In this document: positions 17,290-26,244 of the stretch, in pieces
Position numbering within the stretch: position 1 is the stretch's first letter
Layout: each line of letters begins with the position of its first letter
Assembly: GCA_963803845.1 (NCBI GenBank)
Contig: CAWDNZ010000005.1
Coordinates: 496,001 to 560,000, forward strand
Direction of reading: 5' to 3'
Length of the DNA stretch: 64,000 nt
Source of the DNA: JABDIY01 sp963803845
Lineage (GTDB): Bacteria > Actinomycetota > Acidimicrobiia > Acidimicrobiales > SZUA-35
Made by a program: the position numbers and the translations under genes
Notes under the pieces: model-generated
What the model saw: the letters and a program-made list of their open reading frames with translations, nothing else
The model's database searches: none
What the model was told of the DNA's origin: nothing

Positions 17290-18156
17290 GTGGCGGACAC
17301 GCTCCCGGATGGTGATCGGCAGGCCGCTATCATCGCTGCCGCGGACCGGGCCCTCGCTCTCGCCGGCAACTGCGACGGCACCACCAACCTCAAAGGCCTG
17401 CTACTCACCTCCGATGCCGAGCTTCTCAAAGAGGGGCTGACCCGGATCGCTGAGAAAGCCAAGGAACAGTTCCAGCGGGACCAACAGAACACCCCCCAAA
17501 CCCCTGAACCAGAAACGATCGAGGATGACCTGTCGGTGGATTATTCGATCAGCGAATACACCCTGCGCCCGGTCATCCGGCGGGGCACCCGGTATTGGAT
17601 GGCCCGGGCGATGGGCATGATCGCCAACCTGGCCAACACCACCCAACCCGGCGCCGCTCCACCGGACCCGCTACTCGTTGTCCTCATGGATTTCGAAACC
17701 TTCGGTGCCGAGAAAGACCGGTGGGCCAGCGGGGAACCGAAACTCCCGCCCGATGTGGTGTTCCGGCCCGGCTACAGCTGCGAAACCATCGACGGGAAAC
17801 AAATCACCCCCTATGAAGCGTTCCGAATAGCGTTAAATGGTCAAATAGCCCGCTGCGTCATCGACGCCGAATCACGAAAGGTCGATCTCGGTCGTTCTCA
17901 ACGTCTATTCACCGGTCCCTCCCGTGAAGCGATCATCTACCGAGACCGATGTTGCACCGTTCCCGGTTGCGGTGCGCCCGCCCGCTGGGCTGAAGTCGAC
18001 CACATCAAAGAATGGCAGGATGGCGGCAACACCGACACCATCAACGGCCACCTCCTCTGCAACCCTCACCACCACGCCAAAACCCAAGCCGAACAAAACC
18101 GGCGAAACCAACTCCAAGCCGCCCAACGCACCCAAAACCAGATCGAGCCCTTCTAG
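17290..18156 (+). CDS. HNH endonuclease domain protein, shortened DUF222/13E12-type
   Basis: The C-terminal part (REAIIYRDRCCTVPGCGAPARWAEVDHIKEW...GHLLCNPHHHAKTQ, about residues 215-270) is a clear HNH nuclease with its zinc Cys pairs and the DH catalytic His. The region before it resembles the end of the DUF222 domain that precedes HNH in mycobacterial 13E12-type repeat proteins. Those are usually well over 400 residues; this one is 288 and an in-frame stop lies at 17278, so the N-terminal half of DUF222 is absent. The GTG at 17290 overlaps a GGAGG. It is probably a shortened, possibly inactive, member of a mobile-associated family. The AT-rich 17250-17280 upstream may hold its promoter. 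Confidence 0.75.
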   Translation: MADTLPDGDRQAAIIAAADRALALAGNCDGTTNLKGLLLTSDAELLKEGLTRIAEKAKEQFQRDQQNTPQTPEPETIEDDLSVDYSISEYTLRPVIRRGTRYWMARAMGMIANLANTTQPGAAPPDPLLVVLMDFETFGAEKDRWASGEPKLPPDVVFRPGYSCETIDGKQITPYEAFRIALNGQIARCVIDAESRKVDLGRSQRLFTGPSREAIIYRDRCCTVPGCGAPARWAEVDHIKEWQDGGNTDTINGHLLCNPHHHAKTQAEQNRRNQLQAAQRTQNQIEPF

Positions 18157-18190
18157 CTGGCTTGTTCAGGCCGGTCGTGCGTCAAGCTGT

Positions 18191-20275
18191 TCATGCACCG
18201 GCGGGGAGGGCCTTGGCCGCGGTGGCGAACATGACGACGACCGATCTGGGTCCGACCTCGTAGGTCGAGGCGGTGACCATCGGTGCCTCGGTCGGGAGCG
18301 TGATACCGATGGGTTGCGGTAGCGAGGTGTCCAGAACGCGGCGCCAACCTGAGGTGGCCCACGACGGGATTTCGGGGAGCTGGAACTCCAACGGCTCCCA
18401 GTAGGCGTTGAGGGCAAAATACATCATGGGATCGCCGGACAAGTTGGAAGCGGACACTGCGAGGCTCCGTGAGTGAAACGTGAGATCCGGTTCCCCGGGG
18501 GCGACACCGTGGATACGGACCTGTGCCCGCTCCACGAGTTCGGCCAGCGTGAGGTGATTCTCGGTCTGGACGGACTCTCTCAGAAACCGAATCTCGATCA
18601 GGAGACGAACGAAGCGGATCAGGTCGGCATGTTTCTCGACGGCATCCCAATCGAACCAGCTCAGCTCGTTGTCCTGGCAGTAAGCGTTGTTGTTCCCACG
18701 TTGGGTTCGGCGGATCTCGTCGCCCATCAGCAGCATCGGCGCACCCAGTGACAGGATTGTGATCGCAAGGAAGTTCCTGATTTGCAGGTTCCGCAGCGCT
18801 TCGATGGATGGATCGTCGGTGGGTCCTTCGATGCCGCAGTTCCAGCTGAGATTGTGGTCCGAGCCGTCGCGATTGTTCTCGAGGTTGCCCTCGTTGTGCT
18901 TGCGGTCGTAGGAGACCAGGTCGTTGAGCGTGAACCCGTCGTGGCTGGTCACGAAGTTGATACTGCGTTCCGGTTCCCGTGGCGTTTCGGAGTACAAGTC
19001 AGGGCTGCCCAACAGGCGATCGGCGAGCGCGGTGACCTTCCCCGGATCCCCGCGCACGAACGCCCGGATGTCGTCGCGGAAGTGGCCGTTCCACTCTTTC
19101 CAACTGTCGCCGACGAACGTCCCGACTTGGTAGAGACCGGCCGCATCCCAGGCCTCGGCGATCAGCTTGGTGCCCGCCAGCGCCGGGTCGGATTCGATGT
19201 CCCAGAGGATCGGTGGGTTGGGGAGGGGATCTCCGTTCTCGTCTCGCGAGAGGATGGAGGCGAGGTCGAACCTGAAGCCGTCGACGTGCATTTCCTCGAC
19301 CCAGTACCGCAGGCTCTCGAGGATCATGCGTCGTACGGTTGTCTGGTTGGCGTTGAGTGTGTTGCCCGTGCCCGAGTAGTTGGCATTGTCGCCGCCGTTC
19401 TCCAGGATGTAGTAGGCCGAGTTCTCGAGCCCGCGAAAGCTGATAGTTGGCCCGTCCGCGCCAGCTTCGGCGGTGTGGTTGTAGACCACGTCCAGGATGA
19501 CCTCGATGCCAGCGCGATGGAGGGCCTTGACCATGTCACGGAACTCGTCCAAGACGCCGAGCGGATCGTCGACCGACGCATAGCCGCAGTGAGGGGCGAA
19601 GAACGATACGGGCGAGTAACCCCAGTAGTTGGTCAGGCCGGGGGGAGCGTGCTGTGAGTCGAATTGGAACACCGGCATCAGCTCAACCGCCGTGATCCCC
19701 AGGTTCTGCAGATACGGGATTTTCTCGATGACGCCGGCGTAGGTACCGCGCTTGCCCGGCGCCAACCCGCTGTTGGGATGGGCGGTGAAGCCTCTGACGT
19801 GCATCTCGTAGATCACCGTCTGTGCGAACGGGCGTCGAAGGCGCTCGTGACCCTCCCAGTCGTAGGAGCTCACGTCTGCGACCACGCTCTTGAAGGCGAA
19901 GCGATCGTTGGGCCCGGGGCGAGTCGCTGCCGCTCGGCGATAGTCGCTTGGTACCGCCACCGCTCGACCATAGGGATCGATCAGCGTCTTGGTTCCGTCA
20001 AAGCGCAATCCTTGCGCTGGATCGAAAGGGCCCCGTGCTCGGTAGGCATAGAGCTGCCCGGGTTTCAGTCCCGGGACGAAGACATGCCAGTAGTGGTAGG
20101 TCCGATGGCGTTGCGGATCAAGTGTGATCAGCTCCTGCGGTTCAAGGTCGTCCACGTCGTCGTAGAGTGCCAACTGCACCGCTTCGGCGCTCCTGGAGAA
20201 GACGCTGAAATTGACCCCGTCGGGCTCCACCACCGATCCCAATGGATCGGAGCGACCCGGGCGGATCTCCGTCAT
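18191..20275 (-). CDS. glgX: Glycogen debranching enzyme (isoamylase type)
   Basis: Hydrolyses alpha-1,6 branches of glycogen and limit dextrins. The protein (about 694 residues from ATG 20275) has an N-terminal CBM48 domain (PLGSVVEPDGVNFSVFSRSA) and a GH13 barrel with VILDVVYNHTAE near 250, the nucleophile Asp in DGFRFDLASIL near 345, the acid Glu in LIAEAWDAAGLYQVG near 381, and the third Asp in FVTSHDGFTLNDL near 450. The frame is open to a GTG at 20359, but the extra residues do not look like family sequence and no strong ribosome-binding site distinguishes the starts. It converges on the HNH gene. No glgA, glgB or glgP is in the window. Confidence 0.9.
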   Translation of the reverse strand: MTEIRPGRSDPLGSVVEPDGVNFSVFSRSAEAVQLALYDDVDDLEPQELITLDPQRHRTYHYWHVFVPGLKPGQLYAYRARGPFDPAQGLRFDGTKTLIDPYGRAVAVPSDYRRAAATRPGPNDRFAFKSVVADVSSYDWEGHERLRRPFAQTVIYEMHVRGFTAHPNSGLAPGKRGTYAGVIEKIPYLQNLGITAVELMPVFQFDSQHAPPGLTNYWGYSPVSFFAPHCGYASVDDPLGVLDEFRDMVKALHRAGIEVILDVVYNHTAEAGADGPTISFRGLENSAYYILENGGDNANYSGTGNTLNANQTTVRRMILESLRYWVEEMHVDGFRFDLASILSRDENGDPLPNPPILWDIESDPALAGTKLIAEAWDAAGLYQVGTFVGDSWKEWNGHFRDDIRAFVRGDPGKVTALADRLLGSPDLYSETPREPERSINFVTSHDGFTLNDLVSYDRKHNEGNLENNRDGSDHNLSWNCGIEGPTDDPSIEALRNLQIRNFLAITILSLGAPMLLMGDEIRRTQRGNNNAYCQDNELSWFDWDAVEKHADLIRFVRLLIEIRFLRESVQTENHLTLAELVERAQVRIHGVAPGEPDLTFHSRSLAVSASNLSGDPMMYFALNAYWEPLEFQLPEIPSWATSGWRRVLDTSLPQPIGITLPTEAPMVTASTYEVGPRSVVVMFATAAKALPAGA

Positions 20276-20508
20276 GGCCGGCCACATGCCGCAACACCGC
20301 TCGAACAGCGCGAACACCCCGGCCGCAATCCGGACGAATTCGCAGGAGGTCTTGGACACCTATATGCCCGCATCCACCCAGGATAGGCGTTCCGACGAGG
20401 GAGCCCCGATTCTGGTCAGAGCTTGGCGTGCCGACGCTCTCGAGCCGATCAGGCCTTGGCCGACGCCACAGCCCGGTGGGCGGGCGCTGCCGGATACGAA
20501 TTTCGTGT

Positions 20509-21339
20509 TTAGGCGGGTGCAGGGGCCATGACCTGGGCGAGTATGTCGTCGAGCACCTCCTGCCCAGGGCCGGGGATGATTGACCGGGCGGCTAGGTCTC
20601 TGGCGGTGTCGAAGGCTCGCTTGATGCCATCGCCGGTCAAAACGGGACCATGCGCCGTGGCGACGGTAAGGACGCCCATCGCCTCGATGTCATCGACGTG
20701 GCGCCGATAGACAACCGGGTCGAGCCAGGCATGCCATGGAGACACGAGGCTCTGCATCGAGAGCATCTGGTCTTCGACGAAGTCTCGGTCGAGACGGTGC
20801 ACGTCATAGACGGCGTCGGTCTCGGGAACCATGGAGACGAAGCTGTCGACGGCCCACATAAAAGCTGTCTTGGAGTCGTAGATTCCGCGTGTGGTAGGTC
20901 CATCGAAAATCGGGGGCTTGAACAAATGAAGTGTTCGGTCGCCTGCGTCGAATTGGCCACCCGGCTCAATCCAGCGCATCCGATGCAGTGGCAGCTCTGG
21001 CTTCTCCAACGCAAGTCGTTCGACGCTGAAGAAGTTCGTTACAAGCGTCGCGTTGGGACACATCGCCAGAGCGTCGATCAGCCCGCCAGCGTGATCACCA
21101 TCGTCGTGGGACAGAAAGATCCAACGGACTTCAGCCGGATCGACAATCGAGAAGACTTTCTCGATCCAGGAGTCGTGGTGCAATGGTGCGCCAGTGTCGA
21201 CGATGATCGGCTCGGCGCCCCGGATAACCGCCGAGTTCACCGGCAGCAGCAGGTCTGGTCCTCCCGGCGCAAAGTTGGGAATTAGAAAGGTGTCGGGAGC
21301 AATCTCTCGTGGTTCGCTCCAGGGAATATCTGGTCCCAT
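20509..21339 (-). CDS. MBL-fold metallo-hydrolase (flavodiiron-like beta-lactamase fold)
   Basis: A 276-residue metallo-beta-lactamase-fold protein. The metal motif is LSHDDGDHAGG near residue 78, a variant of HxHxDH in which the second His is Asp. Further candidate ligands are Asp159 or so in IYDSKTAFMWAVD and a late His in ATAHGP near 225. This pattern (Asp in place of the second His, then a substrate-pocket Asp and a final His) resembles the non-flavin domain of flavodiiron proteins. No flavodoxin domain follows. ATG 21339 is preceded by AAGGAGA. It is divergent from the LuxR-type regulator gene, which may control it. Confidence 0.75.
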   Translation of the reverse strand: MGPDIPWSEPREIAPDTFLIPNFAPGGPDLLLPVNSAVIRGAEPIIVDTGAPLHHDSWIEKVFSIVDPAEVRWIFLSHDDGDHAGGLIDALAMCPNATLVTNFFSVERLALEKPELPLHRMRWIEPGGQFDAGDRTLHLFKPPIFDGPTTRGIYDSKTAFMWAVDSFVSMVPETDAVYDVHRLDRDFVEDQMLSMQSLVSPWHAWLDPVVYRRHVDDIEAMGVLTVATAHGPVLTGDGIKRAFDTARDLAARSIIPGPGQEVLDDILAQVMAPAPA

Positions 21340-21441
21340 CGTGGATCTCCTTTTGATCGATGGAGTTGGCTATGTCAACCACGCTGACGGTTGGTAGCCC
21401 CAGCCGCCATCCCGAGAACGGGCGGAACCAATGCGCCAGAA

Positions 21442-21472
21442 CTCCCCCGTTTGAGGGGGGGGTATACACCCT
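21442..21472. promoter_or_regulatory. Dyad elements upstream of the LuxR-type gene
   Basis: Between the divergent hydrolase and regulator genes lie CTCCCCC-gtttga-GGGGG(GGG) at 21442-21462 and, overlapping it, GGGTATACACCC at 21460-21471, an imperfect dyad. They are candidate operators for the regulator encoded just downstream. No convincing -35/-10 pair was identified. Confidence 0.3.
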
Positions 21473-21497
21473 AGGTACGTTGGAGTATTTTTCAATT

Positions 21498-22649
21498 ATG
21501 AGGGCCACCATGACACCAGATCGGGTGCGTGACTCGGTCGAAGGAGCGTGTCGCGCCTTAACTACCTCTGACGAGCTGTTGGCCGAGGTCTCCGACATCG
21601 TTCATCGCGCAATTCCCCACGAAGGCGCAGTTTGGTTCGGCGTCGACCCGTTGACACTTCTCGGAACCGCTCCCAGCCGAGTTGAGAGGCTCGATTCCGG
21701 CCTGTGCGACACGTTTTGGCATTTGGAGTTCCACGAACAGGACGTCTGCCTGTTCGCCGATCTGGCTCACGGAGACGGCGCCGGTGCGATGCGGCACAGC
21801 CTGGACAACATGGTGGGCCGCAGTCCTCGGTATCGCGATTTCCTGCAACCGCAGGGCTACCAGGACGAGCTGCGCGGCGTGTTTCGATCGGGCGAAAGTA
21901 CTTGGGGGATGGTCGGCCTTTATCGAGAGAGCGCAAGCCAGCCGTTCTCCGCCGATGACGTTTCCGTTCTCAAAGCGGTGAGCCGACCGATCGGCGACGC
22001 CCTGCGCACCTACGTTCGTCAGTCAGCCCCCTGGCTCGGTCCCCCGGCAGCGCCAGGTCTGCTGATCGTCAACCCCGCTGGACACATCATCGCCAGCAAT
22101 AATGAGGCCATGAGCTGGTTGCGAGAGCTCTGGCCGTGCGTGGAAAGCACCGAAGCCGAACTCGATCCGAGTGATCTTTTTTCTTTGCGGAATGAGGAGT
22201 TGCAGGTGCCGACGGCTCTGTATGCGCTCATTTCGCGTTCGCGAGCTTTCGCGGCGGGTCGGGAACGAGTGCCGGCTCGCCTCCGCTTACGCGATGCTCG
22301 TGACCGCTGGCTTGTTATGCACGCGTCGACGCTTGCCAAAGCCGAGGCGGATGCCACCGAGGACGTGGCGATCGTGATCGAGGCGGCAAAGAGTGCCGAG
22401 ATCGCCCCAATAATCATCGAGGCGTATTCGCTCACCCGCCGTGAGCGCGACGTGGTCGCAGCTATCGCACAGGGTGGTTCGACGACCGAGATGGCGTCCA
22501 AGCTCTTCTTGTCGCCTCACACCGTTCGAGATCACATCAAAACGGTTTTCGAGAAGGTCGGCGTCTCGAGTCGGGGTGAGCTGGTGGCCAAGTTGTTCGG
22601 CGAGCACTACGCCGATCCGCTTCACGCAAGCATGGTCCACGTCGACTGA
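21498..22649 (+). CDS. LuxR-family transcriptional regulator
   Basis: About 383 residues. The C-terminal 65 residues (YSLTRRERDVVAAIAQGGSTTEMASKLFLSPHTVRDHIKTVFEKVGV) are a complete LuxR helix-turn-helix. The N-terminal half resembles a GAF-like sensor fold, with no phospho-acceptor receiver or AAA domain, so it is a one-component regulator. Possible starts are ATG 21498 and ATG 21510; the latter has GAGGG seven bases upstream. An open frame reaches to 21360 but is unsupported. The metallo-hydrolase gene is transcribed away from it and is the likeliest target. Confidence 0.75.
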   Translation: MRATMTPDRVRDSVEGACRALTTSDELLAEVSDIVHRAIPHEGAVWFGVDPLTLLGTAPSRVERLDSGLCDTFWHLEFHEQDVCLFADLAHGDGAGAMRHSLDNMVGRSPRYRDFLQPQGYQDELRGVFRSGESTWGMVGLYRESASQPFSADDVSVLKAVSRPIGDALRTYVRQSAPWLGPPAAPGLLIVNPAGHIIASNNEAMSWLRELWPCVESTEAELDPSDLFSLRNEELQVPTALYALISRSRAFAAGRERVPARLRLRDARDRWLVMHASTLAKAEADATEDVAIVIEAAKSAEIAPIIIEAYSLTRRERDVVAAIAQGGSTTEMASKLFLSPHTVRDHIKTVFEKVGVSSRGELVAKLFGEHYADPLHASMVHVD

Positions 22650-22671
22650 CAGCTCTCGATATCGGTACCCG

Positions 22672-24219
22672 CTAGCTGATCTCCACGTGGATCGGTGACG
22701 CGATCACGGGTGACCGCCGTCGGCGACGGCTGCCTGGGCACGTGGCGATCCCATCGAGGTACTGGTTGATGGCTCGGTTCTGAAGGAACCGGGTGAGGGG
22801 TGGGCACACATGGTTGGCGACGGTCGCTGGTCGCCAGACTGCGGTGACTGTGACGTTCACGCTGCCGTCGTCATGGCAAATGACGACGAAGGACTCTTCT
22901 CCGTCTTCGGGGTGGTGGGCGAGCGTGGCGTAGGTGAAGCCGTACTGGTTGGGTTCATCCACGACGTCAACGATGCGGCATGTGGCGCTGATTGAAATCG
23001 GCCCGACCGGGATTGCGAGCGCCAGTGTTTCACCCGTGCGGATCAGTGGCCGGGCTGGAGCTCGCTTGATGCCTGCTTCTTCGTGACCTCGCCACTGCCG
23101 GATCGCCTCGGCGGCGTCGGCGAAGCTGCCATGTTCGATTCTGCGGTGCCAGGTCTTGCGCCTGAAACCGGCTGGTGTTTGCCGGTCGAGAAGGCCTTCG
23201 GGACTCGTCGTTTCGTCGTCGGCGGCACGTTCGGCAAGACGTTCCAGCGCCTCGGCCGATGGCCGTCCCAGGTGCATGTTTGTTGTGCCGGCTTCGGCCC
23301 GCTTGGGTGAGTCGATCAGGTTGAGTCCGAGAAGGCCTACTAGCCCGAACCCGAGGGCGTTGAGTGAACCGTGTGTTGCTGCCATGGACTCGAGCCCCAG
23401 GAAGGCCCACCCGAAGTGGATCGACCACGCCCAGCCGAGGGCCAGGCTCATTCCCGCCATCAGTGCGACGCCGGCGGTTCCGATAAGAATCCCGACCGGC
23501 CTTCTCTGGCCGTAGGTGAGTTGTAGAAGTTGTCCTGCGGTGGCAATCCCGGCCAGTGCCATCGCGGTGGCGGAGAACCATTCGATCGAACCACCGGCGG
23601 TGATGCCGATCGCCGTGAGGGGAACGCCGAAGATGACCGCGGCGGGCACGAGGACGGAACGGTCGAGACGGCTGGCGGTGAACCCGGCAACGATCGGGAG
23701 CGCAAACCCGGCGTAGTGGAAATGAACCGCGGTTAACTGGACGATGGCGTCGCTGAATCCCAGGGGATTCAATCCGGCACGGCTGATGGTCAACCAGGCG
23801 CCGCCAACCGCTACAAACACGAGGCCAGCGTCTGCGCCGATTCCCGGGTCCAGGAGGGTTCGGCGAGAGAGCAGGCGACCGACTCCCACCAGAGCGACCG
23901 CCGCAGTGAAGACGAGCCACGGAATCGTGAGCAGCGCAGCGACCAAACCTGGATTGGGAACGAAGCTTGCCGCTGCGGTTGTGGCAATGGCCGGTGCAAG
24001 CGGGGCGAGGGTGTGAAGGATCGGCGCTTGAGGCCCGGTATCTGATCTGGCGGCCAATCGGAGCCCGAGGGGGAGCAGCACAAACGGCGAAAGAAGTAGT
24101 AGCACCGCAGTCCACTCCGGCCGAACCACCACGGCCCAGATCATCCAGACCGCTCCGCCAATTACCGCACTCGATGGTGTGTCTATCCATTTGTTTGCTT
24201 TTCGCATAGTCGTTATCAT
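22672..24219 (-). CDS. YndJ-like membrane protein fused to a DUF1990 domain
   Basis: A 515-residue fusion. Residues about 15-310 form some nine or ten membrane helices with the YndJ-type segments AVHFHYAGFALPI and ATHGSLNALGFGLVGLLG, whose histidines are conserved in that family. After a polar linker (about 310-350) the last 160 residues match DUF1990 (UPF0548), with YGFTYATLAHHPEDGEESF and RPATVANHVCPPLTRFLQNRAINQYLDG. Function of both families is unknown. Starts at ATG 24219 or ATG 24207. It is divergent from a MerR-family gene, with a perfect inverted repeat between them. Confidence 0.75.
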   Translation of the reverse strand: MITTMRKANKWIDTPSSAVIGGAVWMIWAVVVRPEWTAVLLLLSPFVLLPLGLRLAARSDTGPQAPILHTLAPLAPAIATTAAASFVPNPGLVAALLTIPWLVFTAAVALVGVGRLLSRRTLLDPGIGADAGLVFVAVGGAWLTISRAGLNPLGFSDAIVQLTAVHFHYAGFALPIVAGFTASRLDRSVLVPAAVIFGVPLTAIGITAGGSIEWFSATAMALAGIATAGQLLQLTYGQRRPVGILIGTAGVALMAGMSLALGWAWSIHFGWAFLGLESMAATHGSLNALGFGLVGLLGLNLIDSPKRAEAGTTNMHLGRPSAEALERLAERAADDETTSPEGLLDRQTPAGFRRKTWHRRIEHGSFADAAEAIRQWRGHEEAGIKRAPARPLIRTGETLALAIPVGPISISATCRIVDVVDEPNQYGFTYATLAHHPEDGEESFVVICHDDGSVNVTVTAVWRPATVANHVCPPLTRFLQNRAINQYLDGIATCPGSRRRRRSPVIASPIHVEIS

Positions 24220-24226
24220 ATACTAC

Positions 24227-24242
24227 GCTAGTGATTACTAGC
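24227..24242. promoter_or_regulatory. Perfect inverted repeat between YndJ-DUF1990 and merR-like genes
   Basis: GCTAGT-GATT-ACTAGC: six-base arms, perfect dyad, four-base spacer, in the 97 bases between two divergent start codons. MerR proteins bind dyads within the promoter spacer, so this is the probable operator controlling one or both genes. Confidence 0.5.
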
Positions 24243-24316
24243 AAGGTTGAGAATCCAATATGAGGCAAACGGCGCAGAAGCAGGAGGGCGACGCCTCATT
24301 CGACGAGGAGGCGGAC

Positions 24317-25033
24317 ATGACGATCGACCAGATCGCCCAGCACGCTGGACTCCCGGCATCAACAGTTCGCCTCTATCAAAACAAGGGCTTGCTCCCGCCG
24401 CCCGAGCGGCGTGGCCGAGTGGGCTACTACGGCGCGGGACATCGGGATCGTCTTCGGCTGATTGCCCACTTGCAGGGACGTGGCTTCTCCCTGGCTGCCA
24501 TCAAAGAAGCGCTGGACTCGTGGAACGCAGGTCGTTCGCTTGATCATTTGCTCGGGGTCAGCGACATCGCGCCATCGCTGGGGCGTGAGCCGCTGCGAAT
24601 GTCTCCTCTTGAACTGGCACAGCGATTCGAGGGCGTGGGCCTCACCCAGGCTGACATCCAACGTGCGGTCGAAGTCGGGCTCGTCGAACTCGACGGCACC
24701 GAGGTCGTGATCTCCAACGAAGCCTTCGCCGACATCGGCCCGGCGGTTGCCAGGCTCGGCGTTCCCGTGTCGGAGATCCTCGATGAGTACGAGGCTCTGC
24801 GCCTGGCCGTGGGCGAGATCTCAGATCGCTTCCGAGCGGTGTTTGAGCGACATCTCTGGAGCCCGTTTGTTGACCGCGGCATGCCGACGGATGAGATTCC
24901 CTCTCTCACCGGCGACGTGGGTCAGCTCACCGAACTCGCAACGAGCGTCGTCACCACTGAGCTGCACGACCGCTTCGCAGCGTTCGCTGCCGAGTATCTG
25001 GCTCGAGCGGAGGGCATCAGTAGGCGGGGTTGA
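24317..25033 (+). CDS. MerR-family transcriptional regulator
   Basis: A 238-residue regulator. The MerR helix-turn-helix begins at the chosen start (MTIDQIAQHAGLPASTVRLYQNKGLLPPPERRGRVGYY) and continues through LIAHLQGRGFSLAAIKEAL. The effector domain has no cysteine signature for metals and ends in a helical region. ATG 24317 is preferred because GAGGAGG stands five bases upstream and the DNA-binding domain starts there; the frame is open to ATG 24260. It probably senses a small molecule and regulates the divergent membrane protein. Confidence 0.8.
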   Translation: MTIDQIAQHAGLPASTVRLYQNKGLLPPPERRGRVGYYGAGHRDRLRLIAHLQGRGFSLAAIKEALDSWNAGRSLDHLLGVSDIAPSLGREPLRMSPLELAQRFEGVGLTQADIQRAVEVGLVELDGTEVVISNEAFADIGPAVARLGVPVSEILDEYEALRLAVGEISDRFRAVFERHLWSPFVDRGMPTDEIPSLTGDVGQLTELATSVVTTELHDRFAAFAAEYLARAEGISRRG

Positions 25034-25244
25034 GGCTCGTCGATCTCGCCGACCACTACAGCGAGCATTGCTCGTTCCGCTTAGCTCAGCCATGGAGCTT
25101 TTCCGATGAGAATTGTTATTGGGATGCCTGCTGAACTGGTGTTTCGCGCTGTTATCTCATTGTAATGCGTTGTCTGAGTGCTGTGAGACTCGGTCTTCAT
25201 GATGGCAATTGTTCACGGCACCCCGCCATGACGAAAGGACCATC

Positions 25245-26099
25245 ATGCGACAACTTCCAGCACTCATCGTTGCCATCGCTCTGGCGGCAACAGCCTGTTC
25301 TAACGATACCGATACTGCGACTGAGGTTGAGTCGCCAACGACCACAGAGGCGTCTGCGGCTCCGGTTACAGAGCCGGTCGCTCTGGTCGCCGAGACCGAG
25401 CCCGCCAGCGGCGAGACCGGCGATGACATCATCAACATCGAGACCGAGGTTGACTTCGAAAGCGAACCGCCGGGAGGCACGTTTGTTGTCGACCAAGGTG
25501 CCGACCAGTTGGGTTGCCGCTCTGGGTCGGTGGTGGAAAAGGCAGGCCAGCCAAGGATCACCAACACGTTCACGTGTGAGGACGGAGATCGAGAGGGGAC
25601 CTTCACGTTCATGTGGATGGTCGTCGAGGGATCCGAAGGACCGGGTGATTTCAACGGGCCATGGAGTGTCTTGGATGCCACCGGTGATTTCGCCGGCCTG
25701 ACCGGAGAAGGCTTGTGGTCTGGGGTCGTTGAGGAGGAAACGGGCTTTGGTAGCTTCCCTGGTGCGGTCGAGTTCGGACCTGTTCGAGTCACCACTGGAG
25801 CCGACCCGGTGCTTATCGCTGACCTCACTACCTATGTGGAGGCGTTTGGGACGGGCGACGCGGACCTGGCATGGAGTATGGTCTCCGCCCGATGCCTGGG
25901 CATCGTCCCCGAGACCGAGTATCGCAACGCGGTCGCGGCCATAGCTGGCGAGGAGCCCGGGCTCACGGCGTCAAACATCAGCGCCATCGTCTACGGCGAC
26001 ACGGCTGCTGTCAGCTACGACACATCAGCGGATTGGGCCCCGTATGTCGCTCAGCCGTGGTCGTTCACCGATGGGAAATGGCACTGGGACAGCTGCTGA
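25245..26099 (+). CDS. Secreted lipoprotein of unknown function
   Basis: A 284-residue protein with a lipoprotein signal peptide (MRQLPALIVAIALAATACSN; lipobox ATAC, Cys at about residue 19), a Thr/Ala/Glu-rich linker (about 20-70), then a beta-rich domain of about 130 residues with a possible Cys pair, and a C-terminal region of about 80 residues with AFGTGDADLAWSMVSARCLGIVP that resembles small nuclear-transport-factor-like folds. GAAAGGA precedes the ATG. No enzymatic motif was recognised. Confidence 0.65.
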   Translation: MRQLPALIVAIALAATACSNDTDTATEVESPTTTEASAAPVTEPVALVAETEPASGETGDDIINIETEVDFESEPPGGTFVVDQGADQLGCRSGSVVEKAGQPRITNTFTCEDGDREGTFTFMWMVVEGSEGPGDFNGPWSVLDATGDFAGLTGEGLWSGVVEEETGFGSFPGAVEFGPVRVTTGADPVLIADLTTYVEAFGTGDADLAWSMVSARCLGIVPETEYRNAVAAIAGEEPGLTASNISAIVYGDTAAVSYDTSADWAPYVAQPWSFTDGKWHWDSC

Positions 26100-26158
26100 C
26101 AATCATCTGTGGTCTCTATGTGCCTGCTCTCGGCGTTGCTCTCAACACAGAGAATCGG

Positions 26159-26183
26159 TCCGAGTGCCGTAGTGGCGCTCGGA
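26159..26183. terminator. Stem-loop between convergent genes
   Basis: TCCGAGTGCC-gtagt-GGCGCTCGGA forms a ten-base stem with one G-U pair. No U-tract follows on either strand, so it may be a non-canonical terminator or transcript-end hairpin between the lipoprotein gene and the DMFase-like gene. Confidence 0.35.
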
Positions 26184-26195
26184 CTGTAGGCGTCG

Positions 26196-26223
26196 TGTGG
26201 AGAGTACGGGGGATTGAACCCCG
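26196..26223 (-). other. Orphan tRNA 3'-end fragment (T-arm-like)
   Basis: Read on the minus strand, 26223-26207 is CGGGG-TTCAATC-CCCCG, a perfect tRNA T-arm with five-base stem and seven-base loop, followed by TACTCTCCACA, which looks like an acceptor 3' strand. The matching 5' acceptor strand and the D and anticodon arms are absent: the upstream sequence is the end of a protein gene. It is therefore only the 3' part of a tRNA, the kind of sequence left at an integration site. Confidence 0.45.
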
Positions 26224-26244
26224 GTATTCAGCTTGAGTCGCTAG

